A stretch of 64,000 nt of DNA from Mycolicibacterium goodii (GTDB lineage Bacteria; Actinomycetota; Actinomycetes; Mycobacteriales; Mycobacteriaceae): the NCBI RefSeq assembly GCF_001187505.1, contig NZ_CP012150.1:6172048-6236047 (forward strand), in the 5' to 3' direction. The notes under the pieces were generated by a model that searched no databases, was not told where the DNA came from, and saw only the letters and a list, made by a program, of their open reading frames with translations. Every line of letters begins with the position of its first letter. The first letter of the stretch is position 1. This document shows positions 28,890 to 37,756 of this stretch, piece after piece. The position numbers and the translations under genes are program-made.

Positions 28890-29965
28890 CCGGTCTGCAC
28901 GTGCGCGCACGGGTCCATGCGCGCGACGTGGACGTCGACCTCACCGTCGACGAGGGCCAGGTGGTTGCGGTTCTGGGGCCCAACGGAGCTGGGAAGTCGA
29001 CGCTGCTGGCCCTGATCGCCGGCCTGTTGCGCCCCGACGAGGGCCGCATCGTCATCGGTGACACCACCGTCGCCGACACCTCCGCGGGCACCTTCGTGCC
29101 GCCCCACTCGCGGGGTGTGGCGATGCTCGCGCAGGACCCGTTGTTGTTCCCCCACATGACCGTGGCCGCGAACGTGGCCTACGCACCGCGCTGCAAGGGA
29201 CACGGCCGGTCCGGCGCCCGGTCGGTCGCTCAGCGCTGGTTACGCGCCGTGGGTGCCGAGGATCTCGCCGAGCGCAGACCGTCAGCGCTGTCGGGCGGTC
29301 AGGCGCAACGGATCGCGCTGGCCCGGGCGCTGGCCGCCGACCCCAAGGTGCTGCTGCTCGATGAACCGATGTCGGCACTCGACGTCAACGCCGCCCCGGC
29401 AATGCGTCGACTGCTGCGCGACATGCTCGCGGCCGAGCATCGGACCGCCGTCATCGTCACCCACGATCTGCTCGATGCGTTGGCGATCGCCAACTCGGTG
29501 ATCGTCGTCGAGAACGGCCGCATCGTTCAGAGCGGCCCGGTCCGAGAGGTGCTGGCCGCGCCGCGCAGCGCGTTCGCCGCCCGCATCGCCGGGACCAACC
29601 TGGTGTCGGGTACGGTCACCGCACCGGGTGTCCTCCAGACACTTTGGGACACCGTGATTTCGGGCACCGGCGACACACCGGTCGGCACCTCTGCGGTCGC
29701 GTTGTTCACCCCGGCGGCGGTGTCGGTGCACCTCGACGTACCGCATGCCAGTCCCCGCAACGTGATCGCCGTGACGATCGCCGAGATGGACGTCCACGGC
29801 AGCACGGTCCGTATCCGCGGTGCCGATCAACCCGACGGCAGCGCCGGACTGAGCGCCGACGTCACCGCGGCCGCCGCGGCCGATCTCGACCTCGCCCCCG
29901 GCCGCCGGGTGTATTTCGTGGTCAAGGCCCAGGAGGTCGCGATCCATCCGGCGCTCACACCGTAG
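28886..29965 (+). CDS. modC: Molybdate ABC transporter, ATP-binding protein
   Basis: The protein is 359 residues. Walker A is GPNGAGKST near residue 33, the signature is LSGGQAQR near 132, and Walker B is LLLLDEP near 152, with the H-loop in [11 protein letters not shown]. The C-terminal 120 residues form a Mop/TOBE domain that senses molybdate and can inhibit transport. ATG 28886 overlaps the modB stop. It ends the operon; the next gene is convergent. Confidence 0.96.
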   Translation: MTGLHVRARVHARDVDVDLTVDEGQVVAVLGPNGAGKSTLLALIAGLLRPDEGRIVIGDTTVADTSAGTFVPPHSRGVAMLAQDPLLFPHMTVAANVAYAPRCKGHGRSGARSVAQRWLRAVGAEDLAERRPSALSGGQAQRIALARALAADPKVLLLDEPMSALDVNAAPAMRRLLRDMLAAEHRTAVIVTHDLLDALAIANSVIVVENGRIVQSGPVREVLAAPRSAFAARIAGTNLVSGTVTAPGVLQTLWDTVISGTGDTPVGTSAVALFTPAAVSVHLDVPHASPRNVIAVTIAEMDVHGSTVRIRGADQPDGSAGLSADVTAAAAADLDLAPGRRVYFVVKAQEVAIHPALTP

Positions 29966-29988
29966 TCACCGTCATAGTCATGCCATAG

Positions 29989-30771
29989 TCACCGGGCGAC
30001 CATGCCCGCGGACAGGTCGATGTCGGCCCCGCACAGCCCGGGCATGTGCAGCATGGCGATGGCGGCGGCGGCGACTTCCTCTTCGGTCACCATCCGGCGT
30101 AACGCCGCACGGCCGACGAAGGCGTCGCGTGCCTCGTCTTCGCTGATGCCAAGGGTTCTCGCCTCGAGGGCGAAGTTGCGGTCCATCCGTGGCCCCTCGA
30201 CCGGGCCGGGTGAAAGCGTGTTGACGTTGACTCCCTGCGGACCTACCTCGAACGCGAGTGTGCTGGTCAGTCCGATCACGGCCATCTTCGACGCGGTGTA
30301 GGGCGTACGCCGCGGCAATGGACGCTTACCGCTGACCGACGCGACGTTGATGATGTCGCCGCGACCCTGCGCGGTCATGGCGGGCAGGAACTCCCGACAC
30401 ATCAGGTACACGCCACGCACGTTCACGGCGAACACCTCATCCCACTCGTCGGGGTGGATATCGGTGAGCGCCGCCACCGGCCCGGCGACACCGGCGTTGT
30501 TGACGAGGATCGAAATGTCCTCGTCGGACAGGGTCACGCCGAGTTCCGCCACCGCTTCTGGATCGGAGGTGTCGCAGTCGACCCAGCGCGCCGCGACACC
30601 GATCTCCCCGGCGACCGTCGCCAGGGGTTCACGCCGACGTCCGACCAGGACCACGCGAGCACCGTTGCGGGCCAGTGCCAGAGCGATCGCCCTGCCCAGA
30701 CCGTTGCCCGCGCCGGTGATCAACGCGGTGCGTCCGGCGATGCGCGATGCCGCGGTTTCGGTCGGAATCAC
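29989..30771 (-). CDS. Short-chain dehydrogenase/reductase of the HisD-linked cluster
   Basis: The protein is 260 residues. ITGAGNGLGRAIA is near residue 16, NNAG near 90, and the catalytic residues are Ser in NVASVSG and the YTASK pair. The GTG at 30771 overlaps the stop of the HisD-like gene (GTGA), so the two are co-translated. In sulfopropanediol (hps) clusters a HisD-like enzyme works with SDRs that interconvert the enantiomers of the diol; this gene is in the matching position. Substrate is inferred, not shown. Confidence 0.88.
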   Translation of the reverse strand: MIPTETAASRIAGRTALITGAGNGLGRAIALALARNGARVVLVGRRREPLATVAGEIGVAARWVDCDTSDPEAVAELGVTLSDEDISILVNNAGVAGPVAALTDIHPDEWDEVFAVNVRGVYLMCREFLPAMTAQGRGDIINVASVSGKRPLPRRTPYTASKMAVIGLTSTLAFEVGPQGVNVNTLSPGPVEGPRMDRNFALEARTLGISEDEARDAFVGRAALRRMVTEEEVAAAAIAMLHMPGLCGADIDLSAGMVAR

Positions 30772-32087
30772 CGCGAAGCCGCCGCGTCGGCGGGCACCCA
30801 GCCAAATGTGTCGCCACCGAACTTCATCGCCCTGATGTCCCCGGATCGGGCATGGCCCTCGAACGATTCCACCCGCGCCGCTCGGCCACAGAGACGTCCG
30901 AGGGATGCGCTCGCCGCGGCACTGCGCACCTCCTGGTAGGTGACGGTCTTGAGGTACTTGCCGACCCACAGCCCGCCGGTGTAGCGGGCCGCACCCCGGG
31001 TGGGCAGGGTGTGGTTGGTGCCGATCACCTTGTCGCCGTACGAGACACAGGTGCCCTCGCCGAGGAAGAGCGCGCCGTAGTTGGTCATGCTGGTCAACGC
31101 GCGGCGCGGATCGGCCGTCAGGATCTGCACATGCTCGAACGCGTACCGGTCGCCCAGGGCGAACGCTTCCTCGATGTCGTCGACGACGGCGATCTCACCG
31201 TGGTTGCGCCAAGCGGGTTCGGCGAAGTCGCGTGTCGGCATGTCGGGCAGGAGCCGGTCGATCAGTTCGGCAACCCGCTCGGCGAGTGCGCGTGAGGTCG
31301 TGATGAGCACGGCGGGTGAGTCCGGTCCGTGTTCGGCCTGGCTCAGCAGATCGACGGCGACCACGAACGGATCGGCGGATTCGTCGGCGATGACCAGGAT
31401 CTCGGTGGGGCCGGCGAACAGGTCGATGCCCACCTGCCCGAAGAGCTGGCGCTTGGCCTCGGCGACATAGGCGTTGCCGGGACCGGCCAGCAGATCCACC
31501 TTGCCGATCGTCTCGGTGCCGATCGCCATCGCAGCCACAGCCTGGGTTCCGCCCAGAATGTTGATCTCGTCGGCGCCCGCGAGATGCAGGGCCGCGACCG
31601 TTGCCGCGGGAATCTGACCGTGGATCGGCGGTGTGCAGGCGGTCACCCGTTCGACGCCCGCCACCTTCGCGGTGACCACGGTCATGTGCGCCGACGCCAC
31701 CAGTGGATAGCGGCCGCCGGGTACGTAGGCTCCGGCCGCCGCGACGGGAATGTTGCGTTGCCCCAGGAAGACACCCGGTTCGGTCTCGGCCTCGAAGTCC
31801 AGGATCGAGTCGCGCTGACGCTGGGCGAAGTCGCGGACCCTCCCCTGGACCGCACGGATGTCGTCGAGCGCTTGCGCCGGGACACTCGCGACGATCCGCT
31901 CGATCTCTTCGGCGTCGAGGGCGAACGACTCGGGCGACCAGTTGTCGAATTTCGCCGAATATTCCCGGACGGCCTCGTCGCCGCGCGCGGTGACGTCGGA
32001 GATCACCTTCGCCACAATCTCTTTCACCGAAGCGTCGCGTTTCTCGTTGACTTCGGTGGGCGTGGCCCTCTTGAGGTAGTCGGTCAT
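30768..32087 (-). CDS. HisD-like dehydrogenase (HpsN-type candidate)
   Basis: The protein is 439 residues of the histidinol dehydrogenase family, zinc enzymes that oxidise a primary alcohol in two steps to an acid with two NAD+. The catalytic Glu-His pair is in RYAFEHVQI, zinc ligands Gln and His in LLSQAEHG, Asp in VSYGDKVIGTNHTLP, and a C-terminal His in FEGHARSGDIRA. It is not in a histidine operon. It neighbours two SDRs, a LacI regulator and a polyol-type permease, so it is a catabolic paralogue, most like sulfopropanediol 3-dehydrogenase (HpsN). Another polyol is possible. Confidence 0.85.
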   Translation of the reverse strand: MTDYLKRATPTEVNEKRDASVKEIVAKVISDVTARGDEAVREYSAKFDNWSPESFALDAEEIERIVASVPAQALDDIRAVQGRVRDFAQRQRDSILDFEAETEPGVFLGQRNIPVAAAGAYVPGGRYPLVASAHMTVVTAKVAGVERVTACTPPIHGQIPAATVAALHLAGADEINILGGTQAVAAMAIGTETIGKVDLLAGPGNAYVAEAKRQLFGQVGIDLFAGPTEILVIADESADPFVVAVDLLSQAEHGPDSPAVLITTSRALAERVAELIDRLLPDMPTRDFAEPAWRNHGEIAVVDDIEEAFALGDRYAFEHVQILTADPRRALTSMTNYGALFLGEGTCVSYGDKVIGTNHTLPTRGAARYTGGLWVGKYLKTVTYQEVRSAAASASLGRLCGRAARVESFEGHARSGDIRAMKFGGDTFGWVPADAAASR

Positions 32088-32123
32088 CTGGCACTCCTTC
32101 CTGTGCAGGCCCCACGGTGGGTC

Positions 32124-32135
32124 GCATACGTATAC
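32124..32135. promoter_or_regulatory. Candidate LacI-family operator
   Basis: The 82-base gap between the divergent HisD-like and lacI-type genes contains GCATACGTATAC, with the perfect palindrome ATACGTAT at 32126-32133. A central CG is typical of LacI-family operators. A site here could control both directions. Prediction from symmetry and position only. Confidence 0.45.
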
Positions 32136-32170
32136 TTGTCAACTGCGGGTTTGGCGAGCGGAGTCCTCAT

Positions 32171-33175
32171 ATGTCGCGTAGAGCTGTGACCAGCTTCGAT
32201 GTCGCGAAGTTGGCGGGAGTGTCTCAGCCGACGGTGTCACGCGCGTTGCGTAATCTGCCCGGCACGTCACCCGAGACCCGTGAGCGCGTGTTGGCCGCCG
32301 CGCTGGAGTTGAACTACATCCCGAGCGCGTCTGGACGCACGCTGTCGACCAGGACAACCCAGCGGGTGGCGATCGTCGCCGAGGAGCTGACCAATCCGTT
32401 CTATTCGGAACTGGTTGAGCCGCTCCGAAATACACTGAGTGAACACGGATACCGCGCAGTTCTGGTGACCGACCGCGCCGACGATCCGGTGACCGTCGAC
32501 GCACTGGCCGACGGGTCCTACGACGGCGTGCTGTTGTGCACCGTCACGCGGCGCTCGACGCTGCCACGCGATCTCACCGAGCGGGGCATCGCACATGTTC
32601 TGGTCAATCGGATTCTCGACGTGCCCGAGTCAGGCAGTTGCAGTTTCGACAATGTCGCCGGCGGACGCCTGGTGGGCGAGTTCCTCTGCCAACTCGGCCA
32701 CCAGCGGATCGGCGCGCTGCACGGCACCGTGGACAACTCAACCGCACGAGACCGCGCCCTGGGCCTGCGAAATGGGTTGCGCGCCCATGGGCTCCACGTA
32801 CGCCGGACCGATCTCCGTCGCGTGCCGTTCAGTTACGCCGCGGGGTATCAGGGGGCGCTCGAACTCCTGGACCGGCCAGACCGGCCGTCGGCGCTGTTCT
32901 GCGGCAACGACGTCATCGCCATCGGCGCGCTCTCGGCCGCAAAATCGTTGGGTATCAGGGTGCCCGAAGATCTGACCATCGTGGGATTCGACGACATCGG
33001 TGCCGCGGGCTGGGGAACCGTGGACCTGACGACCGTGAACTGCGACCGCGACGAACTGGCCCGCGAATCGGTGGAACTACTGTTGCGCGCGATCGGCGGA
33101 GCCGAGCCCGAGCAGCATGTCATCGCCCCCACCGGACTGGTCCGGCGCGGTACCCACGGCCGGCGGATACGTTGA
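32171..33175 (+). CDS. LacI-family transcriptional regulator
   Basis: The protein is 334 residues. The N-terminal helix-turn-helix with hinge is VTSFDVAKLAGVSQPTVSRA. The periplasmic-binding-like domain follows, with ERGIAHVLVNR, HQRIGALHG and PSALFCGNDVIAIGAL. The C-terminal VPEDLTIVGFDDIG is typical. It stands divergent from the HisD-like gene and convergent to the MFS gene. It should sense a polyol or a related ligand and control the HisD/SDR and SDR/MFS operons around it. Confidence 0.92.
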   Translation: MSRRAVTSFDVAKLAGVSQPTVSRALRNLPGTSPETRERVLAAALELNYIPSASGRTLSTRTTQRVAIVAEELTNPFYSELVEPLRNTLSEHGYRAVLVTDRADDPVTVDALADGSYDGVLLCTVTRRSTLPRDLTERGIAHVLVNRILDVPESGSCSFDNVAGGRLVGEFLCQLGHQRIGALHGTVDNSTARDRALGLRNGLRAHGLHVRRTDLRRVPFSYAAGYQGALELLDRPDRPSALFCGNDVIAIGALSAAKSLGIRVPEDLTIVGFDDIGAAGWGTVDLTTVNCDRDELARESVELLLRAIGGAEPEQHVIAPTGLVRRGTHGRRIR

Positions 33176-33194
33176 GTGGGCTCGACACCCACCC

Positions 33195-34475
33195 TCAGGG
33201 CTGGGATATCCGCGCGACCGCGGGGTCGGCACGAGTCGTCAGCCATCGCGAAGCAATGGCTGCCAGGACGTAGAGCGTGGCGAAAATCCATACCACGCCG
33301 GCGATTCCCACCAGTGGCCGGAATATGGCTACAACGGCCGGCCCGACAAAGGCAGCCAGTCCTGATCCGAGGTTCAGCATGGCCAATGCACTGCCGGTGT
33401 CCCCGCTGGGCGCCATGGCCGGCATAAGCGCCGACAAGGGAACGAATCCGGCGAGCGCCAATCCGTACAGGCAGCCACAGATCGCCGCGATCGAGAAGTT
33501 GCTGCCCGCTGTGAGTGGTCCGTAGTACATCAGAAGGGTTGCCGCGGCGCACCCGAGCGCCCCGACGTAGGTGACAGTGCGTCGCCACCCGAGACGGTGG
33601 GCGAGAAACCCGACTGCGACGTTGCCCACGAGGTTGGCCACGAAGATCAAGGTGTTGAGCAGAAGCCAGCGTGACGAACTGAAGCCGAGGCTTTCGAAGA
33701 AGAACGGCAGGAAGACGAAGAATCCGAACATCGCGGCGGCGTTGACGATCTTGACGCCGAGTCCGACGGCGATTTTCGGCTCGCGCCAGCAGATGGTGAG
33801 GCCATCGAGGAGATTTCTGGCACCCGCAGTCGCGGACAGCGGCCTCGAGCCGGTGCGCTCGCGCACGGCGAAAGAGCCCAGAGCGCCACCGATGATCACC
33901 AACGCCAGTGAGAGCCAGAGAGTTCCGTGGGCACCTATGAATGGGATGCTGAAGCTCGCGATGAGTGATCCCAGCGTGGGCAGACCTGCGACGAACACGA
34001 ACCAGAACCATCCGAGCGCCGGTGACAACCGGTCGGACGGCGTCGCGGCGACGACCCACACCAGAAATCCGTAGGCGAACAACGGGTAACCCAGACCACG
34101 GATCGAGTACAGCAGGATCATGGCGGCGGGACCAGTGGTGAGACCGACGGTGAGAAAGAGGATTTCGAAGACGATCCAGATCGCCGCGCCGGCACGCATC
34201 ACCGCACGCGGCCCGTACATCGTCGACAGCGTGCCCGAGAGCCAGGACCCGATTGCGACCGCGGCTCCGTAGATTGCGATCGCCGTTTCGGCGGTGCCGC
34301 GGGAGGATCCCGGTTGTTCACCGAGAAACGTTGCGATGTAGCCGGTCTCGATGCCGTCACCGATCATGAATACCAGCACGGCCAGGAATCCCCAGGCCAG
34401 TGGTCGAGGTATCCCGATGCGGGTGAGCCGTGACGACGGCACGGCCGGGTCGCTGACCGCGGCGATGATGTCCAT
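33195..34475 (-). CDS. MFS permease, polyol (RbtT/DalT/CsbX-like) type
   Basis: The protein is 426 residues with about 12 hydrophobic segments. Helix 1 contains FMIGDGIETGYIATFLGE, which I associate with the polyol permease group (ribitol, D-arabitol) of the MFS. RGLGYPLFAYGFLVWV in helix 4-5 and GWFWFVFVAGLPTLGS also fit this group. It lies 32 bases after an SDR gene on the same strand. Together with the HisD-like enzyme it suggests uptake and oxidation of a polyol or hydroxylated sulfonate. Confidence 0.82.
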   Translation of the reverse strand: MDIIAAVSDPAVPSSRLTRIGIPRPLAWGFLAVLVFMIGDGIETGYIATFLGEQPGSSRGTAETAIAIYGAAVAIGSWLSGTLSTMYGPRAVMRAGAAIWIVFEILFLTVGLTTGPAAMILLYSIRGLGYPLFAYGFLVWVVAATPSDRLSPALGWFWFVFVAGLPTLGSLIASFSIPFIGAHGTLWLSLALVIIGGALGSFAVRERTGSRPLSATAGARNLLDGLTICWREPKIAVGLGVKIVNAAAMFGFFVFLPFFFESLGFSSSRWLLLNTLIFVANLVGNVAVGFLAHRLGWRRTVTYVGALGCAAATLLMYYGPLTAGSNFSIAAICGCLYGLALAGFVPLSALMPAMAPSGDTGSALAMLNLGSGLAAFVGPAVVAIFRPLVGIAGVVWIFATLYVLAAIASRWLTTRADPAVARISQP

Positions 34476-34507
34476 TTGTATCTCCTTTGTTTCAAGGCGA
34501 GTGATGA

Positions 34508-35224
34508 TCAGATGGCGAGATAACCGCCGTCGATGACCAGTTCTGCGCCGGTCATGAAGCTCGATTCGTCGCAGGCCAGAAAGAGGGCACCGAACGCGAG
34601 CTCACGCGGATCGGCCGCGCGACCCATGGGTGTCGCGTCGAAGACCTTCTTGGTGACCGCAGGGTCTTGGCCGGCGATCAAAGGCGTGTCCACCAAACCG
34701 GGATGCAGCGAGTTGACCCGGATGTTGTCGGCGGCGTAGGTAACGGCAGCGTTCTTGCTCAAGGTCCGTACCGCGCCCTTGGCGGCCTGGTAGGCCGATA
34801 CGCCCACAGCGCCAACGTTGCCCCAGATGGACGACAGGTTGACGATGGATCCGCCGCCGCGTTCGCGCATGTGCGGGATGACCGCACGCATACCGTAAAA
34901 GGTTCCGGTGAGGTCCACGTCGAGTACCGTGCGCCAGGCGTCGAGACTGATCTCGGCGACACCGTCATAGGAGTGCACCACTCCGGCGTTGTTCACCAGG
35001 ACATCGATCGTGCCGTGCGCGGCGACGATCTCCGCCACCACCTGGTTCCACTCCCGCAGTTGTGTGACGTCGAGTCTGCGCCACCGAATGGTCTCTCCCA
35101 CCGGACTTTCAGTGATATCCGTGGCATAGACGACAGCCCCGTGCTCGGCGAACATGTCGGCAATGGCCCGCCCGATGCCTTGAGCGGCGCCGGTGACGAT
35201 GGCGATTTTTCCTTCCAGGCGCAT
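34508..35224 (-). CDS. Short-chain dehydrogenase/reductase, polyol dehydrogenase-like
   Basis: The protein is 238 residues of the classical SDR type. TGAAQGIG is near residue 11, NNAGVV near residue 79, and the catalytic residues are Ser in NLSSIWG and the YQAAK pair. The Asp in ATDI after strand 2 favours NAD(H). ATG 35224 follows AAGGAG; the frame extends further upstream without support. First gene of a two-gene operon with the polyol-type permease. It faces the GntR-type operator at 35395, 170 bases away, so either LacI or GntR could regulate it. Confidence 0.88.
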   Translation of the reverse strand: MRLEGKIAIVTGAAQGIGRAIADMFAEHGAVVYATDITESPVGETIRWRRLDVTQLREWNQVVAEIVAAHGTIDVLVNNAGVVHSYDGVAEISLDAWRTVLDVDLTGTFYGMRAVIPHMRERGGGSIVNLSSIWGNVGAVGVSAYQAAKGAVRTLSKNAAVTYAADNIRVNSLHPGLVDTPLIAGQDPAVTKKVFDATPMGRAADPRELAFGALFLACDESSFMTGAELVIDGGYLAI

Positions 35225-35394
35225 GGTCCTTGACTCCTTTGTCGGTAGGCGCGCCGCATCACCGCTCGGTGCGGCGGGCAACAAGCGCGAGCGTGAGACT
35301 TTCCGGTGCCGCTGAGACATCGCATCGGCGTGCCGGTGCCTAAGTTCTACGACGGTGAGTTCGAAGTGTCAATGACTATTCGTATATTCGCTTA

Positions 35395-35404
35395 TTTTCG
35401 AAAA
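35395..35404. promoter_or_regulatory. Predicted GntR operator, copy 1
   Basis: TTTTCGAAAA, a perfect ten-base palindrome, lies 20 bases ahead of the small ORF at 35425 and upstream of the Dabb/hydrolase genes. The same sequence occurs at 37613 and, with one changed base, at 40532, all next to genes of the 35-42 kb catabolic region. The surrounding 35380-35410 stretch is AT-rich against the high-GC background. Confidence 0.6.
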
Positions 35405-35424
35405 AAATGGGCTATGGTGCTGAT

Positions 35425-35505
35425 ATGACCGCAATCCGCCACATCCGGGTTCATGCAGACGATCTGGCCCCTCACGAATCACGCTGCGGGACGTACCGCG
35501 CATGA
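35425..35505 (+). CDS. Possible 26-residue leader ORF
   Basis: ATG 35425 opens a 26-codon frame (MTAIRHIRVHADDLAPHESR...) that ends at TGA 35503-35505, overlapping the ATG of the Dabb gene (ATGA). The overlap and the position just after the predicted operator suggest translational coupling. The start resembles the first strand of an enolase-superfamily protein, so it may be a remnant. There is no clear ribosome site, so confidence is low. Confidence 0.3.
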   Translation: MTAIRHIRVHADDLAPHESRCGTYRA

Positions 35506-35816
35506 TCGTGCACTCGGTGAGCTTTCGGTGGCACGCGGGCATCACGGCCGAGCAGATCGCGGCATTGACGGTCGCCCTGACAGCACTCCCGAGCCAGATT
35601 CCCGTGTTGTTGTCCTACCGTTTCGGACCCGATCTCGGCCTGCGCGAGGGAAACGCCGACTACGCGGTGGTCGCATTGCTGCGGAACCCACGAGACGTCG
35701 ACACCTACCTGGACCATCCCGCTCACATCGAAGTCATGCGGCAGTACACGCGGGTGATGGCGGCAGAGCGGTCCGCGGTGCAGTTCACCGTTCACGAGGA
35801 GGATCTCGATCGATGA
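35502..35816 (+). CDS. Dabb (stress-responsive A/B barrel) domain protein
   Basis: The protein is 104 residues, the usual size of a single-domain Dabb protein. It begins MIVHSVSFRW and ends in the DHPAHIEVMRQYTRVMA segment with the family His. The fold is a small dimeric ferredoxin-like barrel. Some relatives are polyketide cyclases or degradation helpers in aromatic or terpenoid catabolism; most are unassigned. Its stop overlaps the hydrolase start (ATGA), so it is in that operon. Confidence 0.85.
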   Translation: MIVHSVSFRWHAGITAEQIAALTVALTALPSQIPVLLSYRFGPDLGLREGNADYAVVALLRNPRDVDTYLDHPAHIEVMRQYTRVMAAERSAVQFTVHEEDLDR

Positions 35817-36590
35817 CCGAAGCTGATATGCAATACTTCGCCACCCAAATCCGGGGCAGCGGACCGGGATTGCTGCTGTCACACGGCGGTGGCGGCGGCA
35901 TCGATCTCAACTTCGGTCCGATCCTGCCGGTTCTGGCCGACCACTTCACCGTTGTGGGACCGGATTTTCCGGGTTCAGGAACCACACCGCGCAGTACGAG
36001 CCCGCTGACGCTCGACGGGCTCGCCGACGGATTGGTCGCCAGCGCGAACTCAGCAGGTCTCGACCGGTTCTCATTGGTCGGATATTCGATGGGCACGTCG
36101 GTCGCCATCCGCACCGCTGCGCGCCACCCAGACCGCGTGGACAAGATGGTGCTCATCGCCGGGTTCGCACGGCCCGACAGCTATCTGCGGCTCGCACTCG
36201 ACCTGTGGGAGGAGATGCTCGCCAGCAGACCGGAAGTCCTCGCGAAGTTTCCTTCTGACCCTTGGCGGCGGTGATCAGATGGTGTGCGGACTCGACAGTG
36301 CAGAGGTCGACGAACTCGTGACAACGATGGCCGAGAGCGTCCCGGCAGGCACAGCCGATCACGTCGCCTTGGCGAAGACGATCGATGTGCGGGCAGACCT
36401 ACCGCGGATCGAGACGTCGACGCTGGTGATCAAGACGACCCTGGACCGCCTTGCGACGCCGGCACATTCCGATGAGCTGGCCGCCGCCATACCGCGCGCT
36501 CGAATGGTCGAGCTGGACTGTGGTCATTCGGTCGCCGCCGAGCGCCCGGGACGGCTTGCGCAGCTGATCCTCGATCATCTCACCGATTAG
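35813..36590 (+). pseudogene. Alpha/beta hydrolase split by a one-base frameshift
   Basis: The first frame (35813-36274) gives MTEADMQYFATQIRG, the oxyanion segment SHGGGGG and the nucleophile elbow GYSMGTS, then stops after AKFPSDPWRR. The missing half is in the next frame up to 36590: SFLLTLGGGDQMVCGLD, the acid in TTLDRLATP and the base in LDCGHSVAAERP. Removing one T from the TTT at 36248-36250 restores AKFLLTLGGGDQM and a protein of about 258 residues with a full triad. So the gene is either newly broken or misread. It resembles enol-lactonase-type hydrolases. Confidence 0.88.
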
Positions 36591-36612
36591 CGCCAGCGCC
36601 CGACCGACGGAA

Positions 36613-36645
36613 AACTCCTGCGAGTCAATGTGACTCGCAGGAGTT
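36613..36645. terminator. Bidirectional intrinsic terminator
   Basis: Two perfect 15-base arms (36613-36627 AACTCCTGCGAGTCA and 36631-36645) flank a three-base loop. It sits between the convergent hydrolase and TIM-barrel genes. The stem is strong; only short A/T runs flank it. Confidence 0.85.
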
Positions 36646-36651
36646 CGTGCA

Positions 36652-37515
36652 TCAGGCGCCGGCGGCCTCGGTTGAAACCTTGTGTATCGCGTCAGCCAGA
36701 AGCGCTCCCACATCGTCGGGATCGAGTTGGTCAAGGTGATCGGAGAACACCTCGGGACCGACCGATCGAGGCGCCTGGTTCGACAGTATGGCGGCCATGA
36801 TGCCGACGACGTCCAACTGCCCTTGGCCGGGCAGATCCCGCAGGTGCGTCGTCTCATAGGTGGGATCGTGATTCAGGGATCGGGCCGACCCGTCGGCGAC
36901 CTGGATACCGAGGGGAAACGATTGAGCTGCAGCCGTGAGCGCCCCGAAGTCTGGCAGCCCTCGGGCGAAATGCCAAGTGTCCACCATGATTCCAGTGTTT
37001 TCACACCCTGCCTCTGCCACGACGGCGCGTGCGGTGTGGATGTCCGGGATACCCCAGAACGGCATGAATTCAAGGTCGACGTGCGCACCATGGGCCTGCG
37101 CACGCCTGGCCAATGCACCGAAGCCCTCGACCATTTCACCGAAACTCACTGCACCGCCGTCGAATACGCCAACGGCAAGGATCGAGGTGATCTCGAACTG
37201 CTCGACGAGGGCAAAACAGTCGTCCATCGAGTAATCGAAGCGTGCGCGAAGCGCGGCGTCAGCGGTGCGAGGAACCCGGATGGGCACCCAACCGGTGACG
37301 GTGTCGAGGTAGTCGAGACGCACACCGTGATCGGCGGCCATGCTGCGGGCCGCCGCAACTCCCCCGCACTGTTCGGCCGCAGACAGAAGCGCCGCCGGGG
37401 TGAGACCCAGATGGCCGAATCCGCCGGCCACGGCGGCGCGCAGTTGCCCCGGGAAGTCGTGCGTGCGCACGTTTGCCTCCCATAGGACCAGGTCACATCC
37501 GTCCAGAACTGCCAC
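36652..37515 (-). CDS. TIM-barrel sugar isomerase/epimerase-like protein (AP endonuclease 2 family)
   Basis: The protein is 287 residues. The metal site of the family can be traced: Glu in VDLEFMPFWG, Asp and His in IMVDTWHFARGLPDF, and Glu in VGPEVFSD near the end. Such enzymes isomerise sugars, inososes or hydroxy-keto acids. GTG 37515 is chosen because AAGGAG lies nine bases upstream; an in-frame GTG at 37584 would add 23 residues. It is divergent from the symporter gene with a predicted GntR operator between them. Confidence 0.82.
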   Translation of the reverse strand: MAVLDGCDLVLWEANVRTHDFPGQLRAAVAGGFGHLGLTPAALLSAAEQCGGVAAARSMAADHGVRLDYLDTVTGWVPIRVPRTADAALRARFDYSMDDCFALVEQFEITSILAVGVFDGGAVSFGEMVEGFGALARRAQAHGAHVDLEFMPFWGIPDIHTARAVVAEAGCENTGIMVDTWHFARGLPDFGALTAAAQSFPLGIQVADGSARSLNHDPTYETTHLRDLPGQGQLDVVGIMAAILSNQAPRSVGPEVFSDHLDQLDPDDVGALLADAIHKVSTEAAGA

Positions 37516-37612
37516 AGCCGTCCACTCCTTTTGCGCCGAATCATGGTCGAAGTACAAGCGCGGCCCATCCACGTCGGGCCGCACCGCGAATCATATGCGA
37601 GACAGTAGCAGT

Positions 37613-37657
37613 TTTTCGAAAATTTGTTGACAGATCGAAACTATCGCTGTTATACCT
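37613..37657 (+). promoter_or_regulatory. Symporter promoter with predicted GntR operator, copy 2
   Basis: TTTTCGAAAA at 37613-37622 is directly followed by TTGACA (37627-37632) and, 18 bases on, TATACC (37651-37656), a near-consensus sigma-A promoter for the symporter gene. A regulator bound to the palindrome would cover the -35 box. The segment TTTTCGAAAATTTGTTGAC is nearly identical to the site at 40533-40550. The site can also act on the TIM-barrel gene on the other strand. Confidence 0.65.
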
Positions 37658-37756
37658 ATGACGTGGCTCACGCCACTTCGCCTCCCGGAATGTGAGCCGT
37701 GGCAACCCATCTGAAGTTGCCGCCGCCGGGCCGAACAACACTGCGACTGGAGTGCC

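Noticed and set aside
30768..32087. Histidinol dehydrogenase of histidine biosynthesis (hisD)
   Set aside because: The family is right, but no his genes are near and the neighbours are catabolic SDRs, a permease and a LacI regulator, so a biosynthetic name would mislead.
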